DNA from: Protopterus annectens | Taxonomy: Eukaryota; Chordata; Ceratodontiformes; Protopteridae | Direction of reading: 5' to 3' | Assembly (NCBI RefSeq): GCF_019279795.1 | Contig: NC_056726.1 | Coordinates: 1,013,857,771-1,013,921,770, forward strand | Length of the DNA stretch: 64,000 bases | Shown: piece after piece, positions 45,262-58,985 of the stretch | How positions within the stretch are numbered: the stretch's first letter is position 1 | Layout: every line of letters begins with the position of its first letter | The notes under the pieces: generated by a model | Told to the model about the DNA's origin: nothing | The model's input: only the letters and a program-made list of their open reading frames with translations | Database searches by the model: none | Position numbers and translations under genes: made by a program

Positions 45262-46850
45262 ATGAATAGGAAGCATGTTCCAAAGAAGAGGTGATCTCTG
45301 AGACACATATCTGTCTCGCCAGCCTGTTTTGTTTGAGTCGCAGACCAAGTTTAGATCCCAAAATCAGTTGCCCTCATGCCGTTAGTCTTGTGAATGTGCA
45401 ACAGCTCCATCAGGACTGGATTTTTGAGTGCCTTGTAGGTTAGGCATAGGTCACCCCGTAATAGTTGGTAGGAGACAAGAGTAAAGAGCTAGAGCTTTTA
45501 GTCTGTCTGAATAGGACATGTTGATAATACCTTGTATTTTCTTTGTGAGGAATCTTTGAGGTAACTCCAGCTGATTAAGTACCTAGTCAAGTACATACCA
45601 GAAGGTGCATTGTACTCGATTATTGGTCTAACGAGGGCCAAGTACCATGGGACTGAAACTTCCCTGGATCTGAATTTCATACTTTTACTTATAAACTGGG
45701 CTACATAAAAGGACTTCCTCAGCACTTTAGGCTGTCAAAGTTCAGACTACTGTCTATCTGTGGACCTAGATCTCTAACCTCTGAGTCCACTCTTAGGGGT
45801 CTGCTGTTAATGTTGCAATTTGCAGGGGTATTTGACTTCCTTAAGGGTGTGATTATGCATTGTGTTGCATTTAGTTTTGGACATAACTGAAAAAATGCCT
45901 TATGGTTATGTTTAGCTTGGGAGGTTATTTTGTCTCAAAATATGCTTTTGAGGGCTTGACTGGTTCCCTGATTTGCTTGTTTAGACTAATGAGGGAATTT
46001 TTGCTCTGTTATCTGCATTCTGTCTTCTAAACACTATCTCTTTCTTTTGTTGTACAACCTATTAATACCAGGGATCCCCCAGTATGGCTTGTTTCTGCAG
46101 TTTAACCTAGGGTCACTATGGTCTGGTACTGACATTTTATGCAGTTTTTTATATGGTTGTACAAGGCTTTTGTATATGCCTACACATAGGTGTCTGGGTT
46201 TTCTGGGTTTGGGGTTTGGAAACTAGCTATGCCATCACTTAATAGAAGGTAATTTGCCTTAGAAAAGTTCTTATGCTTTGTGGGGTTAGGTGGTGAAGTC
46301 TAGTTTTATCTGTATCTCAAGGGAGAATGCTTTGTAATCTGATCTAACCAGTGAAGACATCACAGTTGGTGGGGGAAGGGCAAACAGCGCTCCAGCACTC
46401 TTCCATATTTATGAATACTAGGTCTAGGATATTTGAACCCTTAGTAAAATTGCAGAGTAGCTCTCCAGGGCGTATGCATTTACAAAGCCTAGAAATCTTT
46501 AGGCCTGCGTGTTTGTGGCCATGTATGCCTTCCAATTAATGGAAGGGAAGTTAAAATAATTCATGATAATGGTACCGGGCAGGGTGATGAGTGATTCTAT
46601 TAACTTTAGGTATGATGTATGGGTTTCCTGGTTTATAGTGGGGGACCTGTAGTTAGCAAGAATATGATAATGGATTTTTCCTGTAGTTAGTTGGACATGG
46701 AGTAGCTCAAGCATGTCATATTATTTGACCAGCCTTGAGGTGTGCTTATCCTTTATGGAGATAAGTACACCTCGGTAATTTGCTCTTTCATGTTCAGTGG
46801 GTGATCAGAATGTATGGAGTCTCGAACGGAGGTGCAAACCAATTCAAACT
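45262..46850 (-). mobile_element. LINE-D (CR1-type), main piece, internally deleted
   Basis: From high to low coordinates on the minus strand: endonuclease (LLHVQLTTGKIHYHILANYR; the catalytic GDFN reads NYFNFPSINWK, about 46540-46710), the endonuclease-RT linker (about 45900-46350), then directly the C-terminal RT region (SFYVAQFISKSMKFRSREV, LVRPIIEYNAPSGMYLTRY, 45498-45725). Most of the RT core is missing. Continues at 40272. Confidence 0.75.
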
Positions 46851-46887
46851 GAGGAAAAAGGGGAAAAGAAACAGGAAGAAAATAAAT

Positions 46888-47034
46888 GGTGGGAGGGTGG
46901 CGCTAAGGTGTTTACCTTACAAACACAAGGTGTAGGGTTTGAGTCTCACAAGGTATAATTGGCTAGGCTTAAAATGGCTCACAAGGGTGGTTAGCTTAGT
47001 ACTAATCTTTGAACCTATTCTATGAACCTGTGTA
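46888..47034 (+). mobile_element. tRNA-derived SINE with CR1 tail (copy 3)
   Basis: GGTGGGAGGGTGGCG..AAGGTGTTTACCTTACAAACAC, then AGGGTTTGAGTCTCACAAGG and the CR1 tail TTGGCTAGGCTTAAAATGG..TTAGCTTAGTACTAATC..ATGAACCTGTG. About eight bases are missing from the box A region compared with copy 1. Confidence 0.85.
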
Positions 47035-47035
47035 A

Positions 47036-47222
47036 TAACACAAAAAGAGGATACAGAGTAAAGGGATGGCCTCCATTTATTGTCCGAATTAAGAGTTTTT
47101 GTCCACAGTACAAGGACTTCATCAGAATCATTCTGATGTAGTCCTTGTACTGTGGAAGAAAGCCGTTAATTCAGACAATAAACGGAGGCTATCGCTTTAC
47201 TCTGCATCCTCTTTTTGTGTTA
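47036..47222. repeat. 187-bp near-perfect palindrome
   Basis: The arms TAACACAAAAAGAGGATACAG.. and ..CTGCATCCTCTTTTTGTGTTA match through the centre (AGTACAAGGACTTCATCAG..CTGATGTAGTCCTTGTACT) with few mismatches and a spacer of only a few bases. The TTCATCAG motif at the centre also occurs in the arms of the insertion at 7312-8326. No protein. Confidence 0.88.
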
Positions 47223-47447
47223 GTTTATTCAGTTTTGTGTTGTGCAGTTAGTTACAAGAAAATAAATGTACCTAACACATTTCCTATAAGGAATGATACT
47301 ATGACTGATATTGTATGTAATGGAATAATGTTTGAACAGGATAATTTTAAAATATTTAATTACATTAATATTGTACTTAATAAGACTTATTGTTCACTTT
47401 TTCAAAAGAGGGATATCATATGTACCATTGCAAAACTTTAATATTAG

Positions 47448-47545
47448 CAGGACTTTAATAGATTTCAAAATATTTAAGAAAAAGTCAATTTCAGTAGGAC
47501 TTTAATAGATTTCAAAATATTTTTAAAAAAGTTAATTTCAGTATT
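47448..47545. repeat. Two-copy ~48-bp tandem repeat
   Basis: AGGACTTTAATAGATTTCAA..TCAATTTCAGT occurs twice in direct succession. The surrounding interval 47223-47545 holds nothing else recognisable. Confidence 0.75.
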
Positions 47546-48636
47546 TTATTTAACACAAAGGCTTTTGACACTATCCCGCACTCAGGCATTACCAACAAAC
47601 TTGGCAAACTGAATATAAACCCCTTCTTTGTAAGATGGGTTGCCAACTGGCTCACAAACCAGACAAACACTATCAAAGTGGGTGACTACACATCCACCAG
47701 CAGACCTGTTACCAGCAGGGTACTGCAAGGGTCAGTGCTGGGTCCCCCTACTGTTTAGCATATACTTCTCAGAAGTTCAGGTCAAAACTAAATAGTTGTG
47801 GCTGCAAACTGGGTGCAATTATCGAATCCACAAATTATGTCAATATACTTCAGGATGGTCTCACACAGACCAACGACTGGAGTATTAGTCATGGTCTCAA
47901 ACTGAATGCAAAGAAATGCATCATCATTTCCTTTGGCACAAACAATGTCCCTTCATACTATCAAATCAATAACAATACCCTAAGTTCCCATGAAGTGGTG
48001 GGGGACCTGGTATCACAGGTAGACCATGACCTTAACCTTGAGCATCACGTCTAACTTTCTAAGGAAAGCTTTCCACAAAGCTCACTTTAGCAAAGACACG
48101 GCTCGAGATCAAAAGAGGTTGTAACTCGTCTATATCTGGCACTAATCTGGCTCATAATTGACTATAATGCCCCATTCAGCATGTATCGTACTAAGCACCT
48201 GCAGCAATTGGAGAGACCTCAGAGGTTTCTAACTAAGAAGATCAAGAGACTCCAACATGTGCTGTACACAGACTGACTAAAGTCTTGGTCACTGTACCAT
48301 TCCAGGTACCTAAATATGGCCTGTGAATTAAATAGGACATGCTGGAGGGACAGATTTATCTCCCAGTGACTGTCACTTCTTTGGAACAGGCTCCCAATTC
48401 ATGTGAAACAGAGCACCTCTATGACACTGTTCAAGAGGAACCTGGATGAGTGTATGGGGCACCATACATTCTTACCAGGAATAGTGCCCACAACCCTCCT
48501 GGACATGGGCAGCTATTACTAAATGCAATCTTGGGTATCAACTGATTTTTCTATGGTATTTCATTGCGATGAAATGGCTAGGCTGGAAATGACCCCCGGA
48601 TCGATAGCCTACTAATCTCCTATGATTCTGTGATCC
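47546..48636 (+). mobile_element. LINE-E, 5'-truncated and internally deleted CR1 copy
   Basis: Begins within the RT at a block equal to AKAFDTIPHSGITNKLGK of related copies. It proceeds through the CR1 C-terminal region and ends with the octamer-type tail CCTATGATTCTGTGATCC. The part around the FADD box is missing or damaged (about 47800). Confidence 0.75.
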
Positions 48637-48639
48637 TCA

Positions 48640-48946
48640 TACATCTTTTGTGAACACAATTTGTAGAAAAAGAGTACGTTCAGTCCACCATTACACCCCA
48701 CTCTACAGAGCTTCAAGTGCATGGTGGAATCATAACTTTACAATTTTGCCAAACATAAAAGCAGGGGTATATTTAACCTTACCAGGGAAGAAAAACATAT
48801 TTGAAATGATTTAACACATAATCCAGAACTGAGGATTATGAGACCTGACAAAGGGGGTGGATTGGTAATTATGGACACAGTGGAATACGCTGGTAAGATG
48901 CTTAATGTGTTACATAAAGGAGACATATACATTTCAGTTTCTAAGA
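48640..48946 (+). mobile_element. Penelope-like element fragment (N-terminal RT region)
   Basis: The + strand contains LRIMRPDKGGGLVIMDTVEY followed by AGKMLNVLHKGDIYISVSK. This is the ..P..DKGG..V..D...Y motif that precedes the RT core of Penelope-like elements. It lies between two CR1 copies. Confidence 0.65.
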
Positions 48947-48949
48947 ATA

Positions 48950-50315
48950 AGATCATAAGAAGTTACTAGGCTATTGGCCCTGAGGCCCTTACAAGCCTAG
49001 TCAAGAATTTAGCCCATGTTCCAACAAGTCAGCACCCTATGCTACTGTCCAGCAGGGACATAGGTAGATTCCCAGGGGTGTATTTGCTGTTCCCCATCCA
49101 GTTATCAAGTTGGCACTTAAAAAGGTTTAATGAGGTACTCTGCTTTATGTGGTGAGGGAGTCTATTCCACAAAAGGGGGAGTCTCTGGGATACAAATCTG
49201 TCCGGCCAACAAATCCTATTGATGTCACAGACCAGGTTGAGGTCACGCGTGTGGGTTACTTGAGTGGAGCTTGACTTGCAGATATGCAGCAGTCCCATCA
49301 GGGAAAGGTCTTAGGTTGCTTTATATGCCAGGCAGAGGTCACCTCTGAGGAGTCTGTAGGAGACTGAGTAGAGGGACAGGGCTTTTAGCCTATCTGTGCA
49401 GGGTACATGTTTGAGGCCCTGGATTCTCCGGCTGAGGAATCTTTGTGGTCTCTCCAGCTGCTGCATGTGCTTTGTGAGGTACATGCCAAAAGGGTCAGTG
49501 TACCCAATAATGGGTCTTATAAGGGAAGAATACAGGGATGTTATGGTCACCTTGTCCCTGGATGAGATACCCTTAATAATGAGGTGGGCCATGTAGAAAG
49601 CTTTCTGTACAACAGAGGTGATATGATGGTCAAAAGTCAGTTTGCTATCAACCTGGGTGCCCAAGTCTCTAACGACTAATTGCATGCTTAGTGCCTTGTT
49701 ATCAATGTGATAATTTGTGGGGACATCATTCTCCCCAAAAGGGATGATGAAGCAATATGTGGCATTCAGTTTGAGGCCGTGTTTCTAGCAGTAGTCAGTT
49801 GTTTGGGTGAGACCTTCTTGGAGGATGTCCACATCACTAGGTGAATTGATGACAGCACCAAGCATGCAGTCATCTGCAAACTTGGTCAGCCATAGCCCAC
49901 TAGATTTGGCCTGCACCTCTAAGAAGTATATCGCAAACAGCAGAGGCCCCAAGACCGATCCCGGGGGTACACCACTTGTTACGGGTCTACTAGTTGAGGT
50001 GGCTTCCCCTGTTTTGACTAGGTGGGTTATATCAGTGAGCCAGTTTGCTACCCATCTGGTAACATATGGATTCATGCCTTAGATGAGAGAGTTTATCTAT
50101 TACACCTGAGTGGGGAAAAGTATCGAAGGCTTTGGCCAGGTCAAGGTAGGTGGTGTGCGCACTGTCTTCCCTTCGTCTATGGCCTTGGTGACTGTCTCAA
50201 AGAAGTCGACCAAATTTAGCAGACATGACCTCCCCTTGACAAAACCAAACTGTGTGGGATCAAGCATCTGGAGGTTGCCAATGTCCTTGTTAATGAAGTC
50301 CATGATAATCTTTTT
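48950..50315 (-). mobile_element. LINE-F, CR1 3' half
   Basis: Minus-strand RT from DPTQFGFVKGRSCLLNLVDF (about 50270) through VPPGSVLGPLLFAIYF and the intact catalytic LWLTKFADDC (about 49880-49900). The C-terminal NRICWPDRFVSQRLPLLWNR block and the tail at about 48950-49020 follow. A few stops and shifts. Confidence 0.85.
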
Positions 50316-50775
50316 TTGGTCAAAATGATGCATATATTTCTGTATATAATTATTCACATATGTATCTGTTTTATCAGTATTTAAATGTATGAGTTTTTTA
50401 AGACATACAGTTATTAAAAAAAATTTATATACAGTATATGTTTATATGGATTAGTGTTGGTTTTTCTAAAACCTTAAAATTTCTATGTTGATTTAATTCT
50501 GCAAACCTGTTTTACGATAGTATAATATGTTTCCTGGAAATTTGGGATGTTGTGTTAGGGTTACTGTTTCTTTAAATGTGAAGTATGTATTAATTGTTTT
50601 ATTGATCGTTGTTAAATGGATGTTATATAAATTTAGTAACAGGGTAGGTTTGCAAACAGTTATGATGAATTTCCGTTGGCACATGGATAAAAGCGCTAAA
50701 CTTATTGAATTGTCTGTTTATTGTATGTTGTGCTATCCACAGTTTATTTCTTTAATTTCTGTTTGGGCAAGTGTT
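50316..50775. other. AT-rich stretch between two CR1 pieces, nothing recognised
   Basis: No known repeat or domain is recognised. It separates the RT half (LINE-F) from an ORF1 segment (LINE-G) on the same strand, so it could be an insertion that replaced the middle of one CR1 copy. Confidence 0.45.
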
Positions 50776-51560
50776 GGTGGCTTGGTCTCCATTCACAGAT
50801 CTGGTGGATCCTGGCCCTTGACAGACAAATAACTATGACTTTCTCCTTATCCAGCCTGGTGAGAGAGACACCAGTGTGTTTTACAATATAGTGTCCTGTG
50901 ACCAAAATATTATAGTGCCCTATGACCAAAATATTGAGTTGTTGGGTGTTATGCCTTATTGGCTTTGTAGTTGAGACACAATGAGATGGTTTTTTTTATG
51001 CGTTGCAGTATAAGTTGTCTTGTTTGTATATGTGCGGAGTTTCTGACAACTGCGTCTGAGAGGGTTTTAAGGTTTGCGTAAGTTGCGTGTGGGTACCTTT
51101 GCATATGTGGATTTATGTGTGTGGCCCTTTGTAAGTACTATACGTGGTATGTATGTGCTGCTGACAACCTATTTGATATTGTTTTTGTCTGTATGTGAGA
51201 GTCTAGCCTCCAGTGACATTGTGTGACTACACCTCTCACATACTGTATTTATCTCTTCCAGAAGTAAGTGGTTGTCAGTGTACATAAGACAATTGCTACA
51301 TTGCCTCCGGATGCCAATGTCCACCAAGCTAGATACAGAGATAGCAGGAAACTGCCTATCCATGGTTGCAGGTCCTAATGTGTACTTTACAAGAAACTGG
51401 AGTGGAGAGTGTTTGCAACTGGGTGAGGGATGCATACTTACTTGGTGTAATCTACAGCTAACCTATCTGACAATGCTGTCCAGTGCCCAAACCAGATGCT
51501 CTTTGATCAGCAATAGCTCTGGGAGCTGTAGTAATGTAGTCTAAACCTAAATAATCCTAA
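50776..51560 (-). mobile_element. LINE-G, CR1 ORF1 and 5' region
   Basis: The minus strand carries the ORF1 start (MDRQFPAISVSSLVDIGIRR then QCSNCLMYTDNHLLL and CERCSHTMSLEARL, about 51170-51370) and part of the esterase region (SLTRLDKEKVIVICLSRARI, about 50780-50930). It may be the 5' part of the same insertion as LINE-F. Confidence 0.75.
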
Positions 51561-51689
51561 CTTAATACGGCAATGCTGCTTACTGTGCAAACTACTTTCT
51601 CCGTGAGTACAGTGGGAGTGAAGTACATTCCTGAAGTAAGTTTTATAGGGACAGAACAACTTCTGGTGTTTGTATATGTATGTAAGAAA

Positions 51690-53900
<2,211 letters not shown>

Positions 53901-53984
53901 TTCAAACAGACAAATGCCTGGAACATTCTGAGGGAAAGTTTGCATACAGGACACCTCTAATCACCACTCAATGAAGAGCATCTT

Positions 53985-54975
53985 AGCGCAAATGTGAGGC
54001 TTATGTACACATAGAAAAAAAAAATAAGTTTTATGCTAACTATGCCCTAAGGCCAATCAGGTAACCACGCACTGAGCTTTCCGCTAACAATTTCCATCTC
54101 AGATAGGTAAAACTGATCCTCTCCTGCCACAGGAGTGTGCAGACTTTGACCTTCTTAATGTAAAAGGACTGGTTTGGATCCTACGTGTTTAGGAAACCAC
54201 ACAAAAAAGATGCCTAGAAGCACTGAAAAAACCCAGTACATACAGTGTATTTAAATGCATAACAGCAGCCCTTACTATAGTTAAGAAATGCAACTTAAAA
54301 CTTTAAACAAATGCAGGAAAAAAATAAATTGTACAGAAATATTTCACAATGTAATGAAAACAGGCAATGCAAGTGAAAAATAATACTTAATTTAATTTTA
54401 CTTGCCAAGGATGGCTTCAGATGTAAGCGAAATCTATCAAACTCTCTGGTGTCATCTCCAAACAATTGGTAGCTCTAAGTAAATGAGCCAAGACTTGTGC
54501 AAAAGTGAGGCTTATATACAAGCAGAAGAAAAAATCACATTTTTATACTAACTATGCCCGAGGGCCAGTTAGGTAAGCACACAATAAGCGTTCCACAAGC
54601 AACTCGCTGCTCAGACATGTGAAATCATGTTTTGTTCTGCTGCAGGAGTGCAGACTCTGACCCTCTTAATGTAAAATGACTGGTTTGGAGCCCAAGTGTT
54701 TTGGGAACCACAACAGGTAGTTAAAAGCCCTGAAACTCTATAGATTCAGTGTAGTTAAATGCAGAACAGCAGCCCTTAGCAGTTACAAAATGCTACTTAA
54801 AACTCTAAGCAAGTGCAAGAAAAACAATAAATAGCACAGAAATTGTTTACAATGTGATGAAAACAAGCAACGCAGGTGCAAAATAATAATTTAATTTTTC
54901 TTGCCAAGGATGGCTTCAGATGTAAGCACAATCTCTTTGGCATTGTTGCCAAATGATGAACAGCTCTGAGTGACA
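53985..54975. repeat. Two-copy ~0.5-kb tandem duplication
   Basis: Unit 1 (about 53985-54490) and unit 2 (about 54491-54975) share long collinear blocks: GTGAGGCTTAT, ACTAACTATGCCC, AGGAGTG..CAGACT, CTTAATGTAAAA..ACTGGTTTGGA, AACAGCAGCCCTTA and CTTGCCAAGGATGGCTTCAG. Offsets between copies run from about 499 to 511 bp. The copies have diverged noticeably, so the duplication is not recent. No coding or RNA-gene signature was found. Confidence 0.85.
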
Positions 54976-55560
54976 ACAAACAGGGCAATGTTGGGGCTGC
55001 TGGTTACAGACAAACTTAAAGGTTTGTAAGTGATAAAAATGTTTGTAACACATAAACTACAACATAGTTTAAACATGTTTTCAATATAAATTACTTAAAG
55101 GAAAGGTTAAAGTGTAAAGGAGGGAACTATAAATTTTGGGGGTCATCTCTGCTTCCAGCTACATCAACCTTCATGTCACAGAGGAAGATAGGTGATGCTT
55201 TACATTTTCTCACTATGGCAGTATATATATATATATATATATATTCTTCCATGTCACCTTTATTTTTTCTCTGTAGATTTGTAGGTTTATTCTAAATAAG
55301 CAGTGTATTGGACATTGTTGGCATAGCCATCAATGCCATAAAATGGATTCCCTTGAAGATGAACTAATACCTCAGAAGATGAAGTTCAGGGATAGAGTCA
55401 ACTTGGGAGATGTAAAAAAAATATTTCCAGCTTGGTTTAATCCTAGATGGAAGGGAAATAAAGATAAGCTGGCATAAAAAGAGTAAAAGAAAAACAGAGA
55501 AGGAATAGGGTGATCTGCGACGTGGCGATGTTTAATTTGACATAGTGAATACTTTGTAGC
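54976..55560. other. Intronic stretch with short TA run
   Basis: A TA run at about 55218-55245; no gene recognised. Confidence 0.55.
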
Positions 55561-55564
55561 CAGA

Positions 55565-55760
55565 GATTTCTAGGATGATTTTGCAAGATCCCATCCACTT
55601 ATCTAATCGAAATTCTTAAATGTCTTGCGTTTTGCAGTCTACTACGTAGCTAGAACATGTTTCATCAGTGAGGGAGGTGTTTGTTGATTAATGTATCTAT
55701 GCATTGGAACTTGCTGTTATTGTAACATAGAATTAGTTTTTTGGGATGGATATTAAGTGA
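55565..55760 (-). mobile_element. Very degraded CR1-like piece
   Basis: CCCATCCACTTATCTAATCG and a following block resemble the complement of the CR1 ORF2 end. Strongly diverged and weakly supported. Confidence 0.35.
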
Positions 55761-55914
55761 GGAGATTTTCTTTTCAAAGGAATGTCATACTGTTATCAGA
55801 AGACCACATGGGGCTTCACTTTGCAGAAAGTCATAATATGTAAATAAAGGAGTACTAGTAAAGATAACTGCTAAACAACAGATAAACATTAGTTGCATAA
55901 TCAGACACTAGTTG

Positions 55915-56235
55915 GGGGAAGGGCTGCAAGATACGAGCAGACACCCCATCCGTGTGAAGCAGACCATTTCCCTAACCCTATTTAAGCATAACCTTGACCA
56001 ATGGATAGGAAATCAGAAATTCTCCCTGGGTCTGGCCCCCTCTATCTGTGATAAACAGAAGCAGACAATAACGCCTAACTAACATACCCCCTCCATAACC
56101 TCAAGAAACCTCCTAACTAACATACCGCAGTGTAATAAATGCCCATGATACATAGCGACACAGATGGGTTGGGTGTCACAGCTAGGCTTATAAAGGCCCT
56201 GGTGGTCATTAGTGTAGTATGTAATTATGAACATG
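55915..56235 (+). mobile_element. CR1-like 3' end fragment
   Basis: The + strand reads HPIRVKQTISLTLF-like residues and HNLDQWIGNQKFSLG, the end of CR1 ORF2. The tail CACAGCTAGGCTTATAAAGG..CATTAGTGTAGTATG follows. Confidence 0.65.
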
Positions 56236-56439
56236 TCAACATAAAGGTGCTCTCAAGAAAGCAGTGATATATTCCATACATAAGATAAGTAAAGGGGCAT
56301 TAAGTGGAACTGACAGAGAGTAAGGAAACATACTATGTAAGGGGGCAATATTGTCGAATGGAGACTGACACACACCACTGAAGCATAATATGCGTGAAAA
56401 GACCTCATTTCTTACAGATTCCCCTAAAATTCAGACACA

Positions 56440-56835
56440 GAGATGTAGCTGGTTCAAGTAGTGCCCCACCTCCTCAGCTGTTCAAGTGAAGAGCAAAAAA
56501 AGTCTTCAGACATTCACATAACCCTGCAATAATGCAGCCTATCATGTTCCAGCAAATAATCTATGCATCCCCCCAGCTCATCAAGCAAAGAGCAAAAAAA
56601 AAAAAAAAAGTTTTCCAATGCTCAAATTGCTGTAGGAAGATAATTTGTGTTCCATAGTAATGCAGCCAATCATGACCCCCATGCCAGCCCTCAACACAAT
56701 ATAAATAAATAAAAGTATTCAGTTTACTGTAAGAAATTCCTACAACGATGCAGCCAATCATGCCCCACCAAATGCCTCCTCAAGTAAAGCACAAAAAAGT
56801 GAACTGTCTGCATTACTTTAATAATTCAGCCAATC
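56440..56835. repeat. Degenerate ~110-130 bp tandem repeats
   Basis: Four irregularly spaced copies of AATGCAGCCAATCATG-like words (near 56532, 56661, 56747 and 56826) alternate with GAGCAAAAAA and TCAAG blocks. A run of C lies at 56836-56852. Confidence 0.55.
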
Positions 56836-56984
56836 CCCCCCCCCCCCCCCCGGAATCCAAGTGCCTTTTTGTACTGGCATTTCAGTACAGAGAAAAGGTT
56901 AACTGCAAGCCTGTCTCTCAAGTGAGCTCCCTAACACTATGAGCCCAGGGTAATTGTCCCCTTTGCCCCACCCTTGCTCTGCTA

Positions 56985-57960
56985 CTACTCATAGACATTA
57001 ATGGTGTGGACAAAATTTGGTACAAGCGAGACATCACTTTTATAAAGAAGATGTTCAAGATCCAAAGACGCTGTCCTACCACTGTGCTCTTCCCTTAGCA
57101 GAATGCCACTGAATACAATACCTCCTTTGGTATGTACAAATCCAAGCTTATCACTCAAGTGAAAAGGCCCCAAAGATTTCTAACAAAGAACATTAAAGGT
57201 CTTCAATTTTTCAACTACCTTAATAGATTAGCATGACAACTCTTATAGTCAGTATCTTACAGGTTGCTGCAGTGTGATCTGTCATGTCTTTGTGAGCCAT
57301 GAAAGACCCAGTCCTGTTTGACCTCCTATTTCCCTGCCAAAGCAGTGGTTCTGTAAACACCTGCACTAAGGACCTAAATCTATACCTACAAATAAACAAA
57401 ACACACTGGGGAGATGCAATAAGTTACCTCTACAGGTCAAAGTACTAGTCTGGCTGCCTTTACGGCTAATTTTGATAATTGGATGGGTATGCACAAGTTC
57501 ACAAGTGTACATCAGGGTTATCATGTACAGCCCTACTTAATTTTGGGGGTAAGCACTATTAAGTGTGTGAAAAGGGTCTTCTTAAAGGTGTGTATATGGC
57601 TAGGTATCTTATGGTCCCCATGATCACTTGCATTGTTTGTTCCTATGTAAGGAGAATGAAGTTAGCTAAACATCATGTGCCAAGACCGAAACTAGGTAGG
57701 GTGACCTGTGAGACCTGAAGGAAATCATTCAGGGGAGACAATATGGGTGCTGCCCAGTATTGAGAAGCATTAAGTCACAAAAAGGTATGTAAGTGCAAAG
57801 CCAATGCTCAGTGCAAGCATCATGGCTAAATGCTGTTACCTATGTTTATAGAATCATTGTCAGACCCATTGTTTATATGTCTTACTTCATGATGATATAA
57901 CTGTGGCAAACTAACTGAAAACACAAAGTCACTTCTGGCAGTCAGACTTAATTTTTGTTG
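56985..57960 (+). mobile_element. Degraded CR1 RT fragments
   Basis: FGMYKSKLITQVKRPQRFLT-like residues near 57130-57190 and VSYRLLQCDLSCL near 57250 match the CR1 C-terminal RT region, with further remnants of the WMG and tail blocks near 57480-57620. Another RT remnant (IVRPIVYMSYF) lies near 57865. Probably two overlapping old copies. Confidence 0.55.
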
Positions 57961-58269
57961 GAAATACTTTACTCATTTTTTTTAACTGACAAATGTATTT
58001 AGTAAAAGTGTCAACTGCTATAGAATAATTGCTGACACTGGCCTCATTTACTGCAGTCACTGACTCAATATGTTTCAGGATCATTGCACCCCCCCCCCCC
58101 AAAAAATAAAAACACTGCTGTGTTGAGTTGTGAGAATACCATTTTGGTAACTCCTTTGTTAATGAAATAGAATACTGCTCCTCAGCAGGCAGCACCTAAC
58201 ATCGCACATAAGCCTGCAACTAATGGTTACCCAAGTGCAAAGCCCACAGGGCAAGCATAACTTTGCCTA

Positions 58270-58985
58270 ATACTCTTGTTCTTATCTTCTCCTTGTCACA
58301 AATGCCCCACCCACCAGGGCAGACAAGGAGAGGGTATGATTATTTGCCTATCAGATGCCAGGATCCACAATATCACTCACGCATTCATGTTATTGCACCC
58401 CGGTACCACCCCGGTACCAATATGGTAGTGCAAATGACCTGACACATACCTCACTGCATTATATTTGATTGATTTTAATATCTGGCTTAGTTTCTGGTGT
58501 TACTTCAGGGGGATCCAGTATCTGTCAGCATGAGAGAAAATAATCAAAAGAAAACTTTCTTTTGCCAAGGATGGTTTGTACCCATGCCCACTAGACTTTC
58601 AGATATTGGCTAAAACTTTATCCACCCCCTTACAGCCATTTTTGGCAATGCCAAAAGACACAACTGTCATGATACTAAACAAAAAAACTCCACACCCTTG
58701 AAATCTTCCTCACTCTGGAGAATGTAGACTGGCTCTACTTAAATAAAACACTAACAATTGGATGGGAAATTGTAACTTTACCCCGAGTTTGCTTCCGTGT
58801 CCCTTATTGAAGGAGGCCATCAGTAAGAAAAGTATTGTCCCCCCACTGAACAAATCCTTAGCTACCTGCCTGCTAATATGCCTCCCCATCGTATGATACT
58901 TGAGAGCCTTGTGGTTTGGGGTCCACAGCTAGGCTTGTAATGGCCCTAGTGGTCATTAGCCTAGTACCCAACCTGTGAACCTGTT
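58270..58985 (+). mobile_element. LINE-I, internally deleted CR1 copy
   Basis: The ORF1 esterase region (RADKERV-like start, CLSDARIHNITHAF, about 58310-58400) and the start of the endonuclease (about 58670-58740) are followed directly by the ORF2 end (LTIGWEIVTLPRVCF-like) and the CR1 tail GCTAGGCTTGTAATGGCCC..ATTAGCCTAGTACC. The RT is missing. Confidence 0.65.
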
